From: Acinetobacter tandoii DSM 14970 = CIP 107469
GTDB lineage: Bacteria > Pseudomonadota > Gammaproteobacteria > Pseudomonadales > Moraxellaceae
DNA length: 64,000 bases
Direction: 5' to 3'
NCBI RefSeq assembly: GCF_000400735.1
Contig: NZ_KE007367.1
Coordinates: forward strand, 135,146 to 199,145
Made by a program: the position numbers and the translations under genes. Numbering within the stretch: the stretch's first letter is position 1; each line of letters opens with the position of its first letter. Shown here piece after piece: positions 1 through 7,894 of this stretch. The notes beneath the pieces are model-generated. The model was not told where the DNA came from. It ran no database searches and worked only from the letters and a program-made list of their open reading frames with translations.

Positions 1-56
1 CTAAATCCTGCTTTTAATCGAATAGAGTAAATGGCGAATAATATACACAAAATCGT

Positions 57-1322
57 TTAAGACATCATCCACCATAAAATCAAAATAAAAACCAACATAT
101 GTAAAATTTGGGCAGGTGCAAAGGCTAGGGCATATTTACTTCCACCTGTGAGGCTTGCATTAATAGATTTGGCGATTGCGTGAGCCGCCATTCCTAAAAT
201 GAGGGCATAGACAAGCGTATGGTTGGATGGATCACCTTGTACAACAATGGCAGCAATTGCTGCATGAATTTCAAATAAAGATGCTAAAAGTGTCCCTATA
301 ATTAAGCCAGCAGTGCCTAAGAGTAAGCTCAAACCATAAACGGCCGCCTGAATAATCGTGAGTGTTGCTGCAATAATGGCGGCTTCTTTTAGGCTAAACA
401 TGCGTCCATCAGGATGTTCTGTTGGCGTCGAGGGTTTGGTCTTACGCATGAGCCACAGTGCCCACAAAATTAAAATGCTTATGGCAGCAAGAGCCGGCAG
501 AATAATGAGTTTTAACCAATTTAAATTAATTCCAGCGACGATGAGTAGCAGTTGTAAGAGCGTGGCAACACAAGATAATAAGGCAGCACCTGCATTCGGT
601 ATTGCTTCAGCACGCCCTGCACGAACCTCCATACCTAGGCTGGCAATCGTGGCAGTACTTGATACAAAACCAGAGGCTAATGCAGATAAAATCAGTGCAT
701 TTTTTGCTGAGAGTAGGCGTTTTGCAATATGAGCAAGTGCTTGAACAGCAAGAATTAAAGACAAAAGTTTAAGAATAATGTGAGGGTTTAATACAGTGCC
801 CCAAAGTGGTGTGTTGGGTGTTAATGGCAATGCCACCAGAATCAGTGCAAGTAAGAATAAGCCATCTCGAAACTCATTTTCAGTTATCCATTGATTGGCA
901 AAGCCATGAATTGGGTGTTTGAGCATTAAAATAATGGTGAGTATGACCGATAACCCAGCCGCAAATGGTGCATGCCATATACAAAGTGCTCCAATAAAAT
1001 AGGTCATCACAAAAGCTAGTTCAGTGGTGACCCCTAGATCGTCTTCTTGGTTACGGAGAGAAAATACTGTTATTGCCCCAACGATTATCGCACCGACAAT
1101 ACCAATGCCTGTACCTAAGGCGAAACATAGTGCACCCATCAAGGCACATATGGCAAAAGAGCGTACACCCGCAAAACTGTTTGGGTTTTCACGTTGCTTG
1201 CTTCTTTCTCTTTCTAATCCAATCACCAAGCCGCAGCCCAAAGCCACTGCCATCATAGTCAACAGCTCTTGAAAAGATGCTTGTTGTATGGTCTGGTTAA
1301 AGAGAAGATCAGGCATGAGCAA
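57..1322 (-). CDS. MgtC/SapB and DUF4010 domain membrane protein
   Basis: This is a polytopic inner-membrane protein of about 420 residues. The N-terminal third carries the MgtC/SapB signature GLVIGLERER near residues 31-40 followed by hydrophobic helices. The remainder is the DUF4010 type, with a long series of membrane segments. The family is often described as a putative Mg2+ transporter-C relative, but its transport function is unproven and I do not assign a substrate. The upstream end is ambiguous. A TTG at 1322 lies 7 nt after AAGG, while the first ATG is at 1316. The gene stands alone and diverges from gspE. The family call is secure and the function is unknown. Confidence 0.8.
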   Translation of the reverse strand: MLMPDLLFNQTIQQASFQELLTMMAVALGCGLVIGLERERSKQRENPNSFAGVRSFAICALMGALCFALGTGIGIVGAIIVGAITVFSLRNQEDDLGVTTELAFVMTYFIGALCIWHAPFAAGLSVILTIILMLKHPIHGFANQWITENEFRDGLFLLALILVALPLTPNTPLWGTVLNPHIILKLLSLILAVQALAHIAKRLLSAKNALILSALASGFVSSTATIASLGMEVRAGRAEAIPNAGAALLSCVATLLQLLLIVAGINLNWLKLIILPALAAISILILWALWLMRKTKPSTPTEHPDGRMFSLKEAAIIAATLTIIQAAVYGLSLLLGTAGLIIGTLLASLFEIHAAIAAIVVQGDPSNHTLVYALILGMAAHAIAKSINASLTGGSKYALAFAPAQILHMLVFILILWWMMS

Positions 1323-1569
1323 CTTCGAACCTTGTTATTGTGAGTGTATATTTATGTGAATAATGGATTCTTTTTTATGCTTTTCCTCAACAGAGGATAT
1401 TTTATTCTTTATACCATAATTTAAACAAAAAACTTTGAAATATCTCCTCAGATTAAAAGTTTCAATATGAAATATTAATAAGTTAATCAGTAATTTTAAC
1501 CCTTTAAGTCGATGAACATTCGAGAAATAAAGTCTGTTATAGTGTCGCTAGAAATTGAGGCTTAGAATA

Positions 1570-3327
1570 ATGAATTTTAATTTTGAAATTGATACAACTT
1601 GGTGTTTAGAGCGACTATTTAAAGATGGACGCATTGATGAGCGCGAAAAATTATTAGTACAAACCACGCACCGTCAACGTGAACAACTCAAATGGCATCC
1701 ATTACAGTGGATTGCAAATTTTAATTTAAAAGATCAGCTTCATCCTCAAGCGACCTTATCTCTAAATCGTTTAATGCAATGGCTAGCAGATAAATCTAGC
1801 CTTCCTTTATATGTGATTGATCCACTCAAAGCAGATGTGGGTGCGCTGACCAACGTAATGTCGCAAGAGTTTGCTGTGCGTAACAGAATTCTTGCTGTAG
1901 AAGTGAAAGCGGATGAAATTTTAATTGCAACGGATCAACCCTATAAAACCGAATGGGTGGGAAATTTAGAGCGCAGTTTGTTACCGAAAAAGATTCAACG
2001 GGTGCTGCTCAGTCCAGATCAGTTGCAGCGTTATTTGGTTGAATATTATCAGGTGAGCCGCGCGGTATCGAACTCACAGAAGTCAGGTACTTATGATCGT
2101 GAAAATAAAGGTGTGGAAGCCTTATTACAATTAGGAGACACGCAAAATCCTGATGCGAATGATCAGCATATTGTAAAATTGGTCGATTGGATTTTACAGT
2201 TTGCGTTTGAGCAAAGTGCCAGTGATATTCACATGGAACCGCGCAAAGATACGGGTAAAGTACGGTTTCGTATTGATGGGGTATTACATACGATTTACAA
2301 CATGCCAGCCAATACGCTGACAGCCGTGATCTCACGGATTAAGATTTTGGGTCGTATGAATGTTGCGGAAAAGCGTAAACCACAAGATGGACGTTTAAAA
2401 ACACGTACCCCAAAAGGGCAAGAAACAGAGCTACGTTTATCCACCTTGCCGACGGCTTTTGGTGAAAAGTTGGTGATGCGTATTTTTGACCCAGAGGTTT
2501 TGGTGCGTAGCTTTGAACAGTTGGGTTTTGAAGGTAGCTTGTTAAGTGATTGGCAAAGTTTAACCTCACATAGTCACGGCATTATTTTGGTTACAGGACC
2601 AACAGGTTCTGGTAAAACCACGACTTTATATTCTTCCCTAAAGCAATTGGCGACAGACCAAGTGAATGTTTGTACTATTGAAGATCCGATTGAAATGTTG
2701 GAACCAAGTTTTAACCAAATGCAGGTGAACACAGCAATTGATCTTGGTTTTGCGGATGGTGTACGTGCACTTATGCGTCAAGACCCCGATATTATTATGG
2801 TGGGGGAAATCCGTGACCACGACACAGCCAATATGGCGATTCAGGCAGCATTAACAGGTCATTTAGTGCTTTCAACGCTACATACCAATGACGCACCATC
2901 AAGTTTGACCCGTTTACATGATTTAGGCATACAGCCATTTTTAACTGCGGCAACTATTTTGGGCGTGTTGGCACAGCGTTTGGTGCGTAAACTGTGCCCA
3001 CATTGTAAAAAAGAAAGCCATATTAATGAAAATGAATGGGAACATTTAACTTTTGATTACTTTATGGAAATGCCTGAAAAAGTTTATAGTGCTGTAGGTT
3101 GTGAAGCATGCCGTCATACAGGCTATAAAGGGCGTGTCGGTATTTACGAATTTATGCCACTCAGTTTAACCACCAAGCAACTCATTGGTGCAAATGCCAA
3201 TTTAACCGAGTTACGTCAACAGGCAAAAAAAGAAGGGATTGAACCTTTGCGTATTGCAGGTGCACGTAAAGTGATTGCGGGCATGACCACCTTGGAAGAA
3301 GTGTTACGTGTTGTGCCGTTGAATTAG
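1570..3327 (+). CDS. gspE: GspE/PilB-type secretion ATPase, type II secretion
   Basis: This cytoplasmic hexameric ATPase of the GspE/PulE/PilB family powers pseudopilus assembly in type II secretion. The Walker A motif GPTGSGKTTT starts near residue 343. Asp-box and Walker B segments follow (IIMVGEIRD), then a His box in LSTLHTNDAPSS. A zinc tetracysteine site is formed by C476/C479 and C511/C514. An N-terminal domain resembling the type II secretion N1/N2 region precedes the ATPase core. I start at the ATG 1570 because GAGG at 1557-1560 sits 9 nt upstream; an in-frame TTG at 1555 overlaps that site. No other gsp gene is adjacent, which fits the scattered gsp genes of Acinetobacter. PilB or another paralogue is less likely but not excluded. 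Confidence 0.85.
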   Translation: MNFNFEIDTTWCLERLFKDGRIDEREKLLVQTTHRQREQLKWHPLQWIANFNLKDQLHPQATLSLNRLMQWLADKSSLPLYVIDPLKADVGALTNVMSQEFAVRNRILAVEVKADEILIATDQPYKTEWVGNLERSLLPKKIQRVLLSPDQLQRYLVEYYQVSRAVSNSQKSGTYDRENKGVEALLQLGDTQNPDANDQHIVKLVDWILQFAFEQSASDIHMEPRKDTGKVRFRIDGVLHTIYNMPANTLTAVISRIKILGRMNVAEKRKPQDGRLKTRTPKGQETELRLSTLPTAFGEKLVMRIFDPEVLVRSFEQLGFEGSLLSDWQSLTSHSHGIILVTGPTGSGKTTTLYSSLKQLATDQVNVCTIEDPIEMLEPSFNQMQVNTAIDLGFADGVRALMRQDPDIIMVGEIRDHDTANMAIQAALTGHLVLSTLHTNDAPSSLTRLHDLGIQPFLTAATILGVLAQRLVRKLCPHCKKESHINENEWEHLTFDYFMEMPEKVYSAVGCEACRHTGYKGRVGIYEFMPLSLTTKQLIGANANLTELRQQAKKEGIEPLRIAGARKVIAGMTTLEEVLRVVPLN

Positions 3328-3500
3328 CATATATTCATGAGGCAGCTTATTCAAATGAATGATGCTATTTGAACACAAGATATGAGTTCTACTCATTTTG
3401 TTGAAATATGTTGTATTGAACTCATCTTAAGATTCCACTCATGTTATTTTGTTTTAATTGCATTAACCAAATCAAGATATGAATATTTGAGGGTGAAGTA

Positions 3501-3866
3501 ATGAAAGTAATTTCTAAAATAGCGCTAGTTACAGCTTTGGTAGGTACAGCGAGTGGTTTTGCACTAGCCAATACAGCAGTAGTGAATCAACAGGCAATTG
3601 CTCCAACACAAATTACCGTTAAGCAGGCACTAACTTTAAAAGATGATACACCTGTAAAACTAAAAGGCTATGTTGTTAAAGCTTTGGGTGATGAAAAATA
3701 TCAGTTCCAAGACCATACAGGTAGTATTACGGTCGATATTGATCATGAATTATGGCGTGGTCAACCTGTATCGGCAAAAACACCAGTTACACTAACAGGT
3801 GAAGTGGATATTGATTATCTTCCAACCAAACGTGTTGAAATTGATGTTGATACTTTAACTTTTTAA
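3501..3866 (+). CDS. ygiW: YgiW/YdeI-family periplasmic OB-fold protein
   Basis: This is a small exported protein of 121 residues. It has a clear Sec signal peptide ending ALA near residue 23, followed by one bacterial OB-fold (BOF) domain containing VKLKGYVVKALGDEKYQF and the acidic end VEIDVDTLTF. Members of this NirD/YgiW/YdeI family are linked to stress tolerance in enterobacteria. The gene sits directly ahead of an OmpR-type regulator and its sensor kinase, the same arrangement as ygiW-qseBC in E. coli, so co-regulation or a periplasmic accessory role is inferred. A hairpin terminator at 3888-3912 separates it from the regulator gene. Confidence 0.8.
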   Translation: MKVISKIALVTALVGTASGFALANTAVVNQQAIAPTQITVKQALTLKDDTPVKLKGYVVKALGDEKYQFQDHTGSITVDIDHELWRGQPVSAKTPVTLTGEVDIDYLPTKRVEIDVDTLTF

Positions 3867-3887
3867 TCAGACATCCATTGAACTGAG

Positions 3888-3912
3888 GCCACATGCAAAA
3901 CATGTGGCTTTT
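3888..3912 (+). terminator. Rho-independent terminator after ygiW
   Basis: GCCACATG and CATGTGGC pair around a 5-nt loop, followed by TTTT. It lies 22 bp past the ygiW stop and 56 bp before the response regulator start, so the two-component genes may depend on read-through or on their own promoter. Confidence 0.75.
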
Positions 3913-3967
3913 GCATTTTAAATCCAATCAAGGCATGCTGATGATAAGCATGTGATGTGAGTACACG

Positions 3968-4630
3968 ATGCGTATATTATTAGCTGAAGACGATCACTCT
4001 CAAGCCGAGAGTATTAAAACTTGGTTAGAAATGGACGGTTATAGTGTAGATTGGGTTGATCGTGGAGATTATGCAATTCATGCCATAGAACAACACCAAT
4101 ATGACTGCATTCTTTTAGACCGTGGTTTGCCACAAGCTACGGGAGATGACATTCTTAAAACAATAAGAACACGGCAGCAAGGTATTCCTGTTATTTTTAT
4201 TACAGCAAGAGACAGTATTCATGACCGTGTTGAGGGGCTAGATTTAGGAGCCAATGATTATTTGGTCAAACCGTTTAGCTTAGAAGAATTATCAGCACGA
4301 GTTCGTACTCAATTACGTTTGCAGCAATCATCGGTAGGTCAGTATTTATCTTTTGCCAATTTACAACTCGACCCGCAAGCCAAGGTTGTTCAGCAAAATG
4401 GACAGGTGATTCATCTCACTGCGAAAGAATTTCAGATTTTATATAAATTAATGCAGAAGCCTGAACATATTGTGACGCGTGAACAACTTGAAGAGTCACT
4501 GTATGCATGGGGTGAAGAAATTGAAAGTAATGCAATAGAAGTATTTATTTATCAATTACGGAAGAAAATAGGCGCTGATTTGATTAAAACGGTTCGTGGG
4601 TTAGGTTATCGAATGAATCAGGATACTTAA
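3968..4630 (+). CDS. qseB: OmpR/QseB-type response regulator
   Basis: This 220-residue cytoplasmic transcription factor has an N-terminal receiver domain (acidic pair in LLAEDD, phospho-acceptor D51 in CILLDRGLP, conserved Lys in DYLVKPF). A C-terminal winged-helix DNA-binding domain ends with a typical TVRGLGYRM motif. The closest named subgroup by context and sequence is QseB/PmrA/BasR. The partner kinase begins one base after the stop codon, so the two are translated as a unit. The ygiW-like gene upstream supports the QseB assignment rather than PmrA. The signal sensed cannot be read from the sequence. Confidence 0.8.
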   Translation: MRILLAEDDHSQAESIKTWLEMDGYSVDWVDRGDYAIHAIEQHQYDCILLDRGLPQATGDDILKTIRTRQQGIPVIFITARDSIHDRVEGLDLGANDYLVKPFSLEELSARVRTQLRLQQSSVGQYLSFANLQLDPQAKVVQQNGQVIHLTAKEFQILYKLMQKPEHIVTREQLEESLYAWGEEIESNAIEVFIYQLRKKIGADLIKTVRGLGYRMNQDT

Positions 4631-5986
4631 ATGGCTGCCAAGCATATTTCATTGCAAAAGAGACTGGTTAAGACGTCTGTGCTGAGTTCAGTTGCAGCAG
4701 GCGCAGTCGCTTTTGTTTTATTGGTGGGCATTTCGATATATCAAAGTATGAGTATGCAAGACGAAATTATGGATGAAATTGCTGATGCTTTGCTGCTTGT
4801 TCAACCCAATCAAAATGAAGGACCGCATATCACGCAGTTAAGTGATGAGTTTGATCTACAATATCAGTTGATCCATCAGCAAACGGTCGTGCTTCAATCC
4901 GATTCATTTGAATTGGCATCTGTAGTGAATTTTTCAAATATGCAGCATGAGCATTTTGATTATGTCTGGTTTCAACATGCGCTGTGGCGAAGTTATCAAT
5001 CCTTTGATCAGGATACTCAGATGCAAGTGGTGATTTATCAACCTATGCAAGTTCGTTTTGAAAAAATCTTGAGTAGTTTTGCGATATATGCTGTTTTGTT
5101 AATGGTCTTGTGGTTATTACAGTGGTTATTTTCACATTTTGCGATTGCACGTCAGTTCAAAGTCATGCAAATGCTATCTAAAAAAATAGCGGACAAAAAT
5201 GCGCAGGACTTAATGCCAATTACGCAGAATGAACCCAGCATTGATGAGCTTCAGCCCATTATTTTGCAATTAAATCAATTATTACAACGCCTAGATCAAT
5301 CATTACAAGCAGAGCAGCGCTTTACCGCAGATGCTTCGCATGAATTACGTTCACCACTATCTGCAATTCAGTTGCGTTTGCAGGTGCTCCAACGAAAATA
5401 TCAAGATCAGCCCCAATTTACGCAAGAATTACAACTCATTCAGCAAGATGTTAGCCGTGGTACCCAAGTGCTAGAAAACCTTTTGCTTCTCGCGCGTTTA
5501 GATCCGACAGAAACCGTAGATTTACCATTATCATCGCTTAATTTAAGCCAACTGGTGATGGAGGTCTGGAATAATTTGGAAATATTTAAGCAGCAGAAAC
5601 AAATCCAACTCGTATCCAATTTGGAACCCTGTTGGGTTAAGGTAAATCCTGAATTAATGACGGTTTGTTTACGTAATCTTCTAGATAATGCCATACGTTA
5701 TAGCCAACCTCATGGACGTGTTTATATACAGGTAACAGCCGAGCAGCAACAGGTGTATCTATGTATTGAAAATGAAGGTGACGGGGTAGACAGCGACACG
5801 ATCTCACGTTTGGGTGAGCGTTTTTATCGGGCTTTAGGCAGTAAAACGACGGGTTCAGGGTTAGGACTTTCAATCTGTAAAAAAATTGTGCAACTGCATC
5901 ATGCGAGCATTGATTTTTCAGTGTCTTCTTATGGTGGTTTAAAAGTAGAGTTGTACTTTAGAAAATTTGAAACACCTGAAATTTGA
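4631..5986 (+). CDS. qseC: QseC-type sensor histidine kinase
   Basis: This 451-residue inner-membrane sensor kinase has two membrane helices (about residues 15-37 and 147-167) enclosing a periplasmic domain of about 110 residues. A linker follows, then the dimerisation H-box FTADASHELRSPLS with H237. The ATP-binding domain has the N box NLLDNAIRYS and the G2 motif GSGLGLSICKK. It starts immediately after the regulator stop codon, with AGGA inside the regulator's end serving as ribosome site. It should phosphorylate the adjacent regulator. The name qseC rests on the ygiW-regulator-kinase order and general similarity; the ligand is unknown. Confidence 0.8.
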   Translation: MAAKHISLQKRLVKTSVLSSVAAGAVAFVLLVGISIYQSMSMQDEIMDEIADALLLVQPNQNEGPHITQLSDEFDLQYQLIHQQTVVLQSDSFELASVVNFSNMQHEHFDYVWFQHALWRSYQSFDQDTQMQVVIYQPMQVRFEKILSSFAIYAVLLMVLWLLQWLFSHFAIARQFKVMQMLSKKIADKNAQDLMPITQNEPSIDELQPIILQLNQLLQRLDQSLQAEQRFTADASHELRSPLSAIQLRLQVLQRKYQDQPQFTQELQLIQQDVSRGTQVLENLLLLARLDPTETVDLPLSSLNLSQLVMEVWNNLEIFKQQKQIQLVSNLEPCWVKVNPELMTVCLRNLLDNAIRYSQPHGRVYIQVTAEQQQVYLCIENEGDGVDSDTISRLGERFYRALGSKTTGSGLGLSICKKIVQLHHASIDFSVSSYGGLKVELYFRKFETPEI

Positions 5987-6012
5987 GATATTGTTCTATT
6001 TAGCCTGTAAAT

Positions 6013-6041
6013 AAAAAAGCAGTACGCGCTGACATACTGCT
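6013..6041 (-). terminator. Terminator downstream of hemP
   Basis: On the minus strand AGCAGTA and TACTGCT pair around a 10-nt loop and are followed by a run of six T. It lies about 37 bp beyond the hemP stop codon and supports hemP as a complete transcription unit. Confidence 0.75.
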
Positions 6042-6077
6042 AGTTCCCACGTTTATTATTATCAGTTTATTTTGTTT

Positions 6078-6248
6078 TTATTTCGTGAGAATAAGACGAT
6101 TATTGCGAGTTAAACGTAGACGATATTCTTCACCTGCATGCATGATGCGAATTTCACGTCCAAGCGCAAAAAGATTGTTGGAATGTAGCATTGGCAGTGC
6201 ATGTGCAGCTTCAGTATGACGTGTAAATAAGCTAAAAGGTGCGTTCAT
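6078..6248 (-). CDS. hemP: HemP/HmuP-family hemin uptake protein
   Basis: This 56-codon gene encodes a basic small protein with the family's core, FALGREIRIMHAGEEYRL, and the ending LRLTRNNRLILTK. HemP/HmuP proteins are short and accompany or regulate haem-uptake genes. In some bacteria HmuP acts as an activator of the outer-membrane haem receptor. A GGAG ribosome site sits 8 nt ahead of the ATG. A strong promoter overlapped by a Fur box is immediately upstream and a terminator follows. No haem receptor or hmu operon lies next to it, so here it is an orphan, iron-regulated gene. The family call is good; the local role is inferred. Confidence 0.85.
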   Translation of the reverse strand: MNAPFSLFTRHTEAAHALPMLHSNNLFALGREIRIMHAGEEYRLRLTRNNRLILTK

Positions 6249-6281
6249 TTTTGTTTGCTCCGTGGTGTATTCTTGAATGAT

Positions 6282-6315
6282 TTAAATGATAATCATTATC
6301 GAATAGATCTGTCAA
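6282..6315 (-). promoter_or_regulatory. hemP promoter with overlapping Fur box
   Basis: A 19-bp site at 6282-6300 matches the Fur consensus GATAATGATAATCATTATC at 16 of 19 positions. On the minus strand a perfect -35 TTGACA (6315-6310) and a -10 TATCAT (6291-6286) are separated by 18 bp, so the -10 lies inside the Fur box. This predicts repression of hemP by Fur when iron is plentiful. Confidence 0.85.
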
Positions 6316-6388
6316 CGGGAATTTTAGCAATTTATAAAAAAACTAAATTTACTTACACTGACACCAATTTAAAGTGATGGAACCAGTT

Positions 6389-7288
6389 ATGTCCAAGCCA
6401 AATATTCATGTCGCAATTGCCTTATTACTACATCAAAATAAAGTCTTGGTTGGATGGCGCAATGCTGAACAACATCAAGGAAATAAGCATGAATTTCCTG
6501 GAGGGAAAGTTGAAGCGAATGAAACACCTTTAGAAGCTTGTCGCCGTGAAGTTTTTGAAGAAGTTGGGGTAGGGCTGAATGACTGGCACGCGTTCGATGT
6601 GATTTGTCATGAATATGATGATGTCGTGGTAAATTTACATTTATTTCATGCCATAGTGCCCGAAGCATTATTAAGTGAAATTCAGCAACCATGGACATGG
6701 TATGGCCGTACAGAATTACTGAGTCTGAATTTTCCGAAAGCCAATTTTAGTATTTTGCAACGCTTATATTGGCCAAATCAAATTAAAATTTCTGAGCATT
6801 TGAATGATTTGGAACAACTTAAACCGCAGCAATTATTGTATTGGCGTGTTGAACATACAGCAGCAGACTTGGAAGATTTAGAACAATTATCTGAACAACA
6901 CGCAGGTCATTTAATTGTCAATGTGCAAGCGTGGCAAAAATTGACGTTGCCAATGCAGAAGAACGTAGCTGCAATTCATCTCAAACAACATCAGTTGATG
7001 ACAGTTAAGCGTGGAGAATTACCTGTCGGTTTTCGTTTCATCGCAGCTTGTCATGATATTGTGGCTATGAAACATGCACAAAATATTGGCTGTGATGCGA
7101 TCATTTTAAGTCCTGTTTTGGCTACAGCGACACATCCTGATGTTGAGCCATTAGGATGGGCTCGTTTTCAAGAATACGCTCAACAAGTCGATATTCCTGT
7201 ATTTGCATTAGGAGGAATGAGTGTTGAGCTGTTACAACAAGCGCAATCACATCATGCTTACGGTATTGCAGGAATCAGATATCTTTAA
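6389..7288 (+). CDS. mutT: Nudix hydrolase fused to ThiE/TenI-like domain (MutT-type)
   Basis: The N-terminal half is a Nudix domain of the MutT (8-oxo-dGTP diphosphatase) type, with the Nudix box running from GGKVEANETPLEAC to REVFEEVGV. The C-terminal half (about residues 165-300) is a TIM-barrel resembling thiamine phosphate synthase/TenI, ending VFALGGMSVELL and GIAGIRYL. This two-domain architecture is known in gammaproteobacteria; the job of the second domain is not established. Possible starts are GTG 6374, ATG 6377 and ATG 6389. I use 6389 because the protein MSKPNIHVAIALLL then begins at the Nudix beta strand, but the ribosome site is weak in every case. Confidence 0.75.
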   Translation: MSKPNIHVAIALLLHQNKVLVGWRNAEQHQGNKHEFPGGKVEANETPLEACRREVFEEVGVGLNDWHAFDVICHEYDDVVVNLHLFHAIVPEALLSEIQQPWTWYGRTELLSLNFPKANFSILQRLYWPNQIKISEHLNDLEQLKPQQLLYWRVEHTAADLEDLEQLSEQHAGHLIVNVQAWQKLTLPMQKNVAAIHLKQHQLMTVKRGELPVGFRFIAACHDIVAMKHAQNIGCDAIILSPVLATATHPDVEPLGWARFQEYAQQVDIPVFALGGMSVELLQQAQSHHAYGIAGIRYL

Positions 7289-7326
7289 AAAAAACGTAGT
7301 AAATTCTTCATAAAGTGTAGAACAAT

Positions 7327-7353
7327 CAGGCATTAAAGTGACTTTAATGCCTG
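7327..7353. repeat. 12-bp inverted repeat across a lipoprotein stop codon
   Basis: CAGGCATTAAAG and CTTTAATGCCTG are perfect arms around TGA. The stem includes the stop codon (7333-7335) of the minus-strand lipoprotein gene and lies between two convergent genes. There is no adjacent T-run, so it is a poor classical terminator, but it may stop or stabilise both transcripts. Confidence 0.5.
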
Positions 7354-7884
7354 TTGAGCTTGTTGTACGGTTTTACTGTTATTTTGCTTTTGCCCTGCTT
7401 TGGCTATGGCTCCCCAAAGTTGCTTTTTCATAGCTTGGGTTTGTGCATAGCTTAAGCCACGACGAGCTAAAGCTTCCGCATTTGCAGGCTGATTTTTTTG
7501 ATTGGCAACCAAAGCCAAAAATAAGAAAGTTTCCGCTGACTGCGGTGCTAGACGCTGTGCACGTAAAGCAGCCGCTTCAGCATCATTCCAGTGTCCTTGT
7601 TTATAGGCTTGCTGTGTTTGCTGCATTAATTGTTTAAAGGCGGGAAGTGAGCGTCCATCTTCAAATTTCTGCTGAGATTTTTGTTCAGGCACCACGACCT
7701 GCATTTTTTGCCGTTTAATCTCAGGTTGATCATACGGCGTAATCACCACACCAGAAGGTTTTGCTTGTTCAGCTTTAGGCTTTTCGGTTGTTAGCTCTGG
7801 CTTCGCATTTTCAGGCTTTGGTAGGCTTTGGCAACCAACCAACATTACAGCAGCAGAAAGGAGAATCGGTCTCAGCATATACAA
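7333..7884 (-). CDS. TPR-containing outer-membrane lipoprotein
   Basis: This exported lipoprotein of about 183 residues has a signal peptide ending in the lipobox LVGC followed by QS. A Pro/Lys/Glu-rich linker comes next, then a C-terminal pair of tetratricopeptide-like helices (GHWNDAEAAALRAQRLAPQS and similar). The TTG at 7884 is preceded by AGGA with 7-nt spacing, and that ribosome site overlaps the mrcB stop codon region. The ATG at 7878 is also possible. The position immediately after mrcB suggests one operon and a role with peptidoglycan synthase PBP1B, perhaps as a cofactor lipoprotein, but this is inference from position alone. Confidence 0.7.
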   Translation of the reverse strand: MYMLRPILLSAAVMLVGCQSLPKPENAKPELTTEKPKAEQAKPSGVVITPYDQPEIKRQKMQVVVPEQKSQQKFEDGRSLPAFKQLMQQTQQAYKQGHWNDAEAAALRAQRLAPQSAETFLFLALVANQKNQPANAEALARRGLSYAQTQAMKKQLWGAIAKAGQKQNNSKTVQQAQQALKSL

Positions 7885-7894
7885 TTACAATTCC

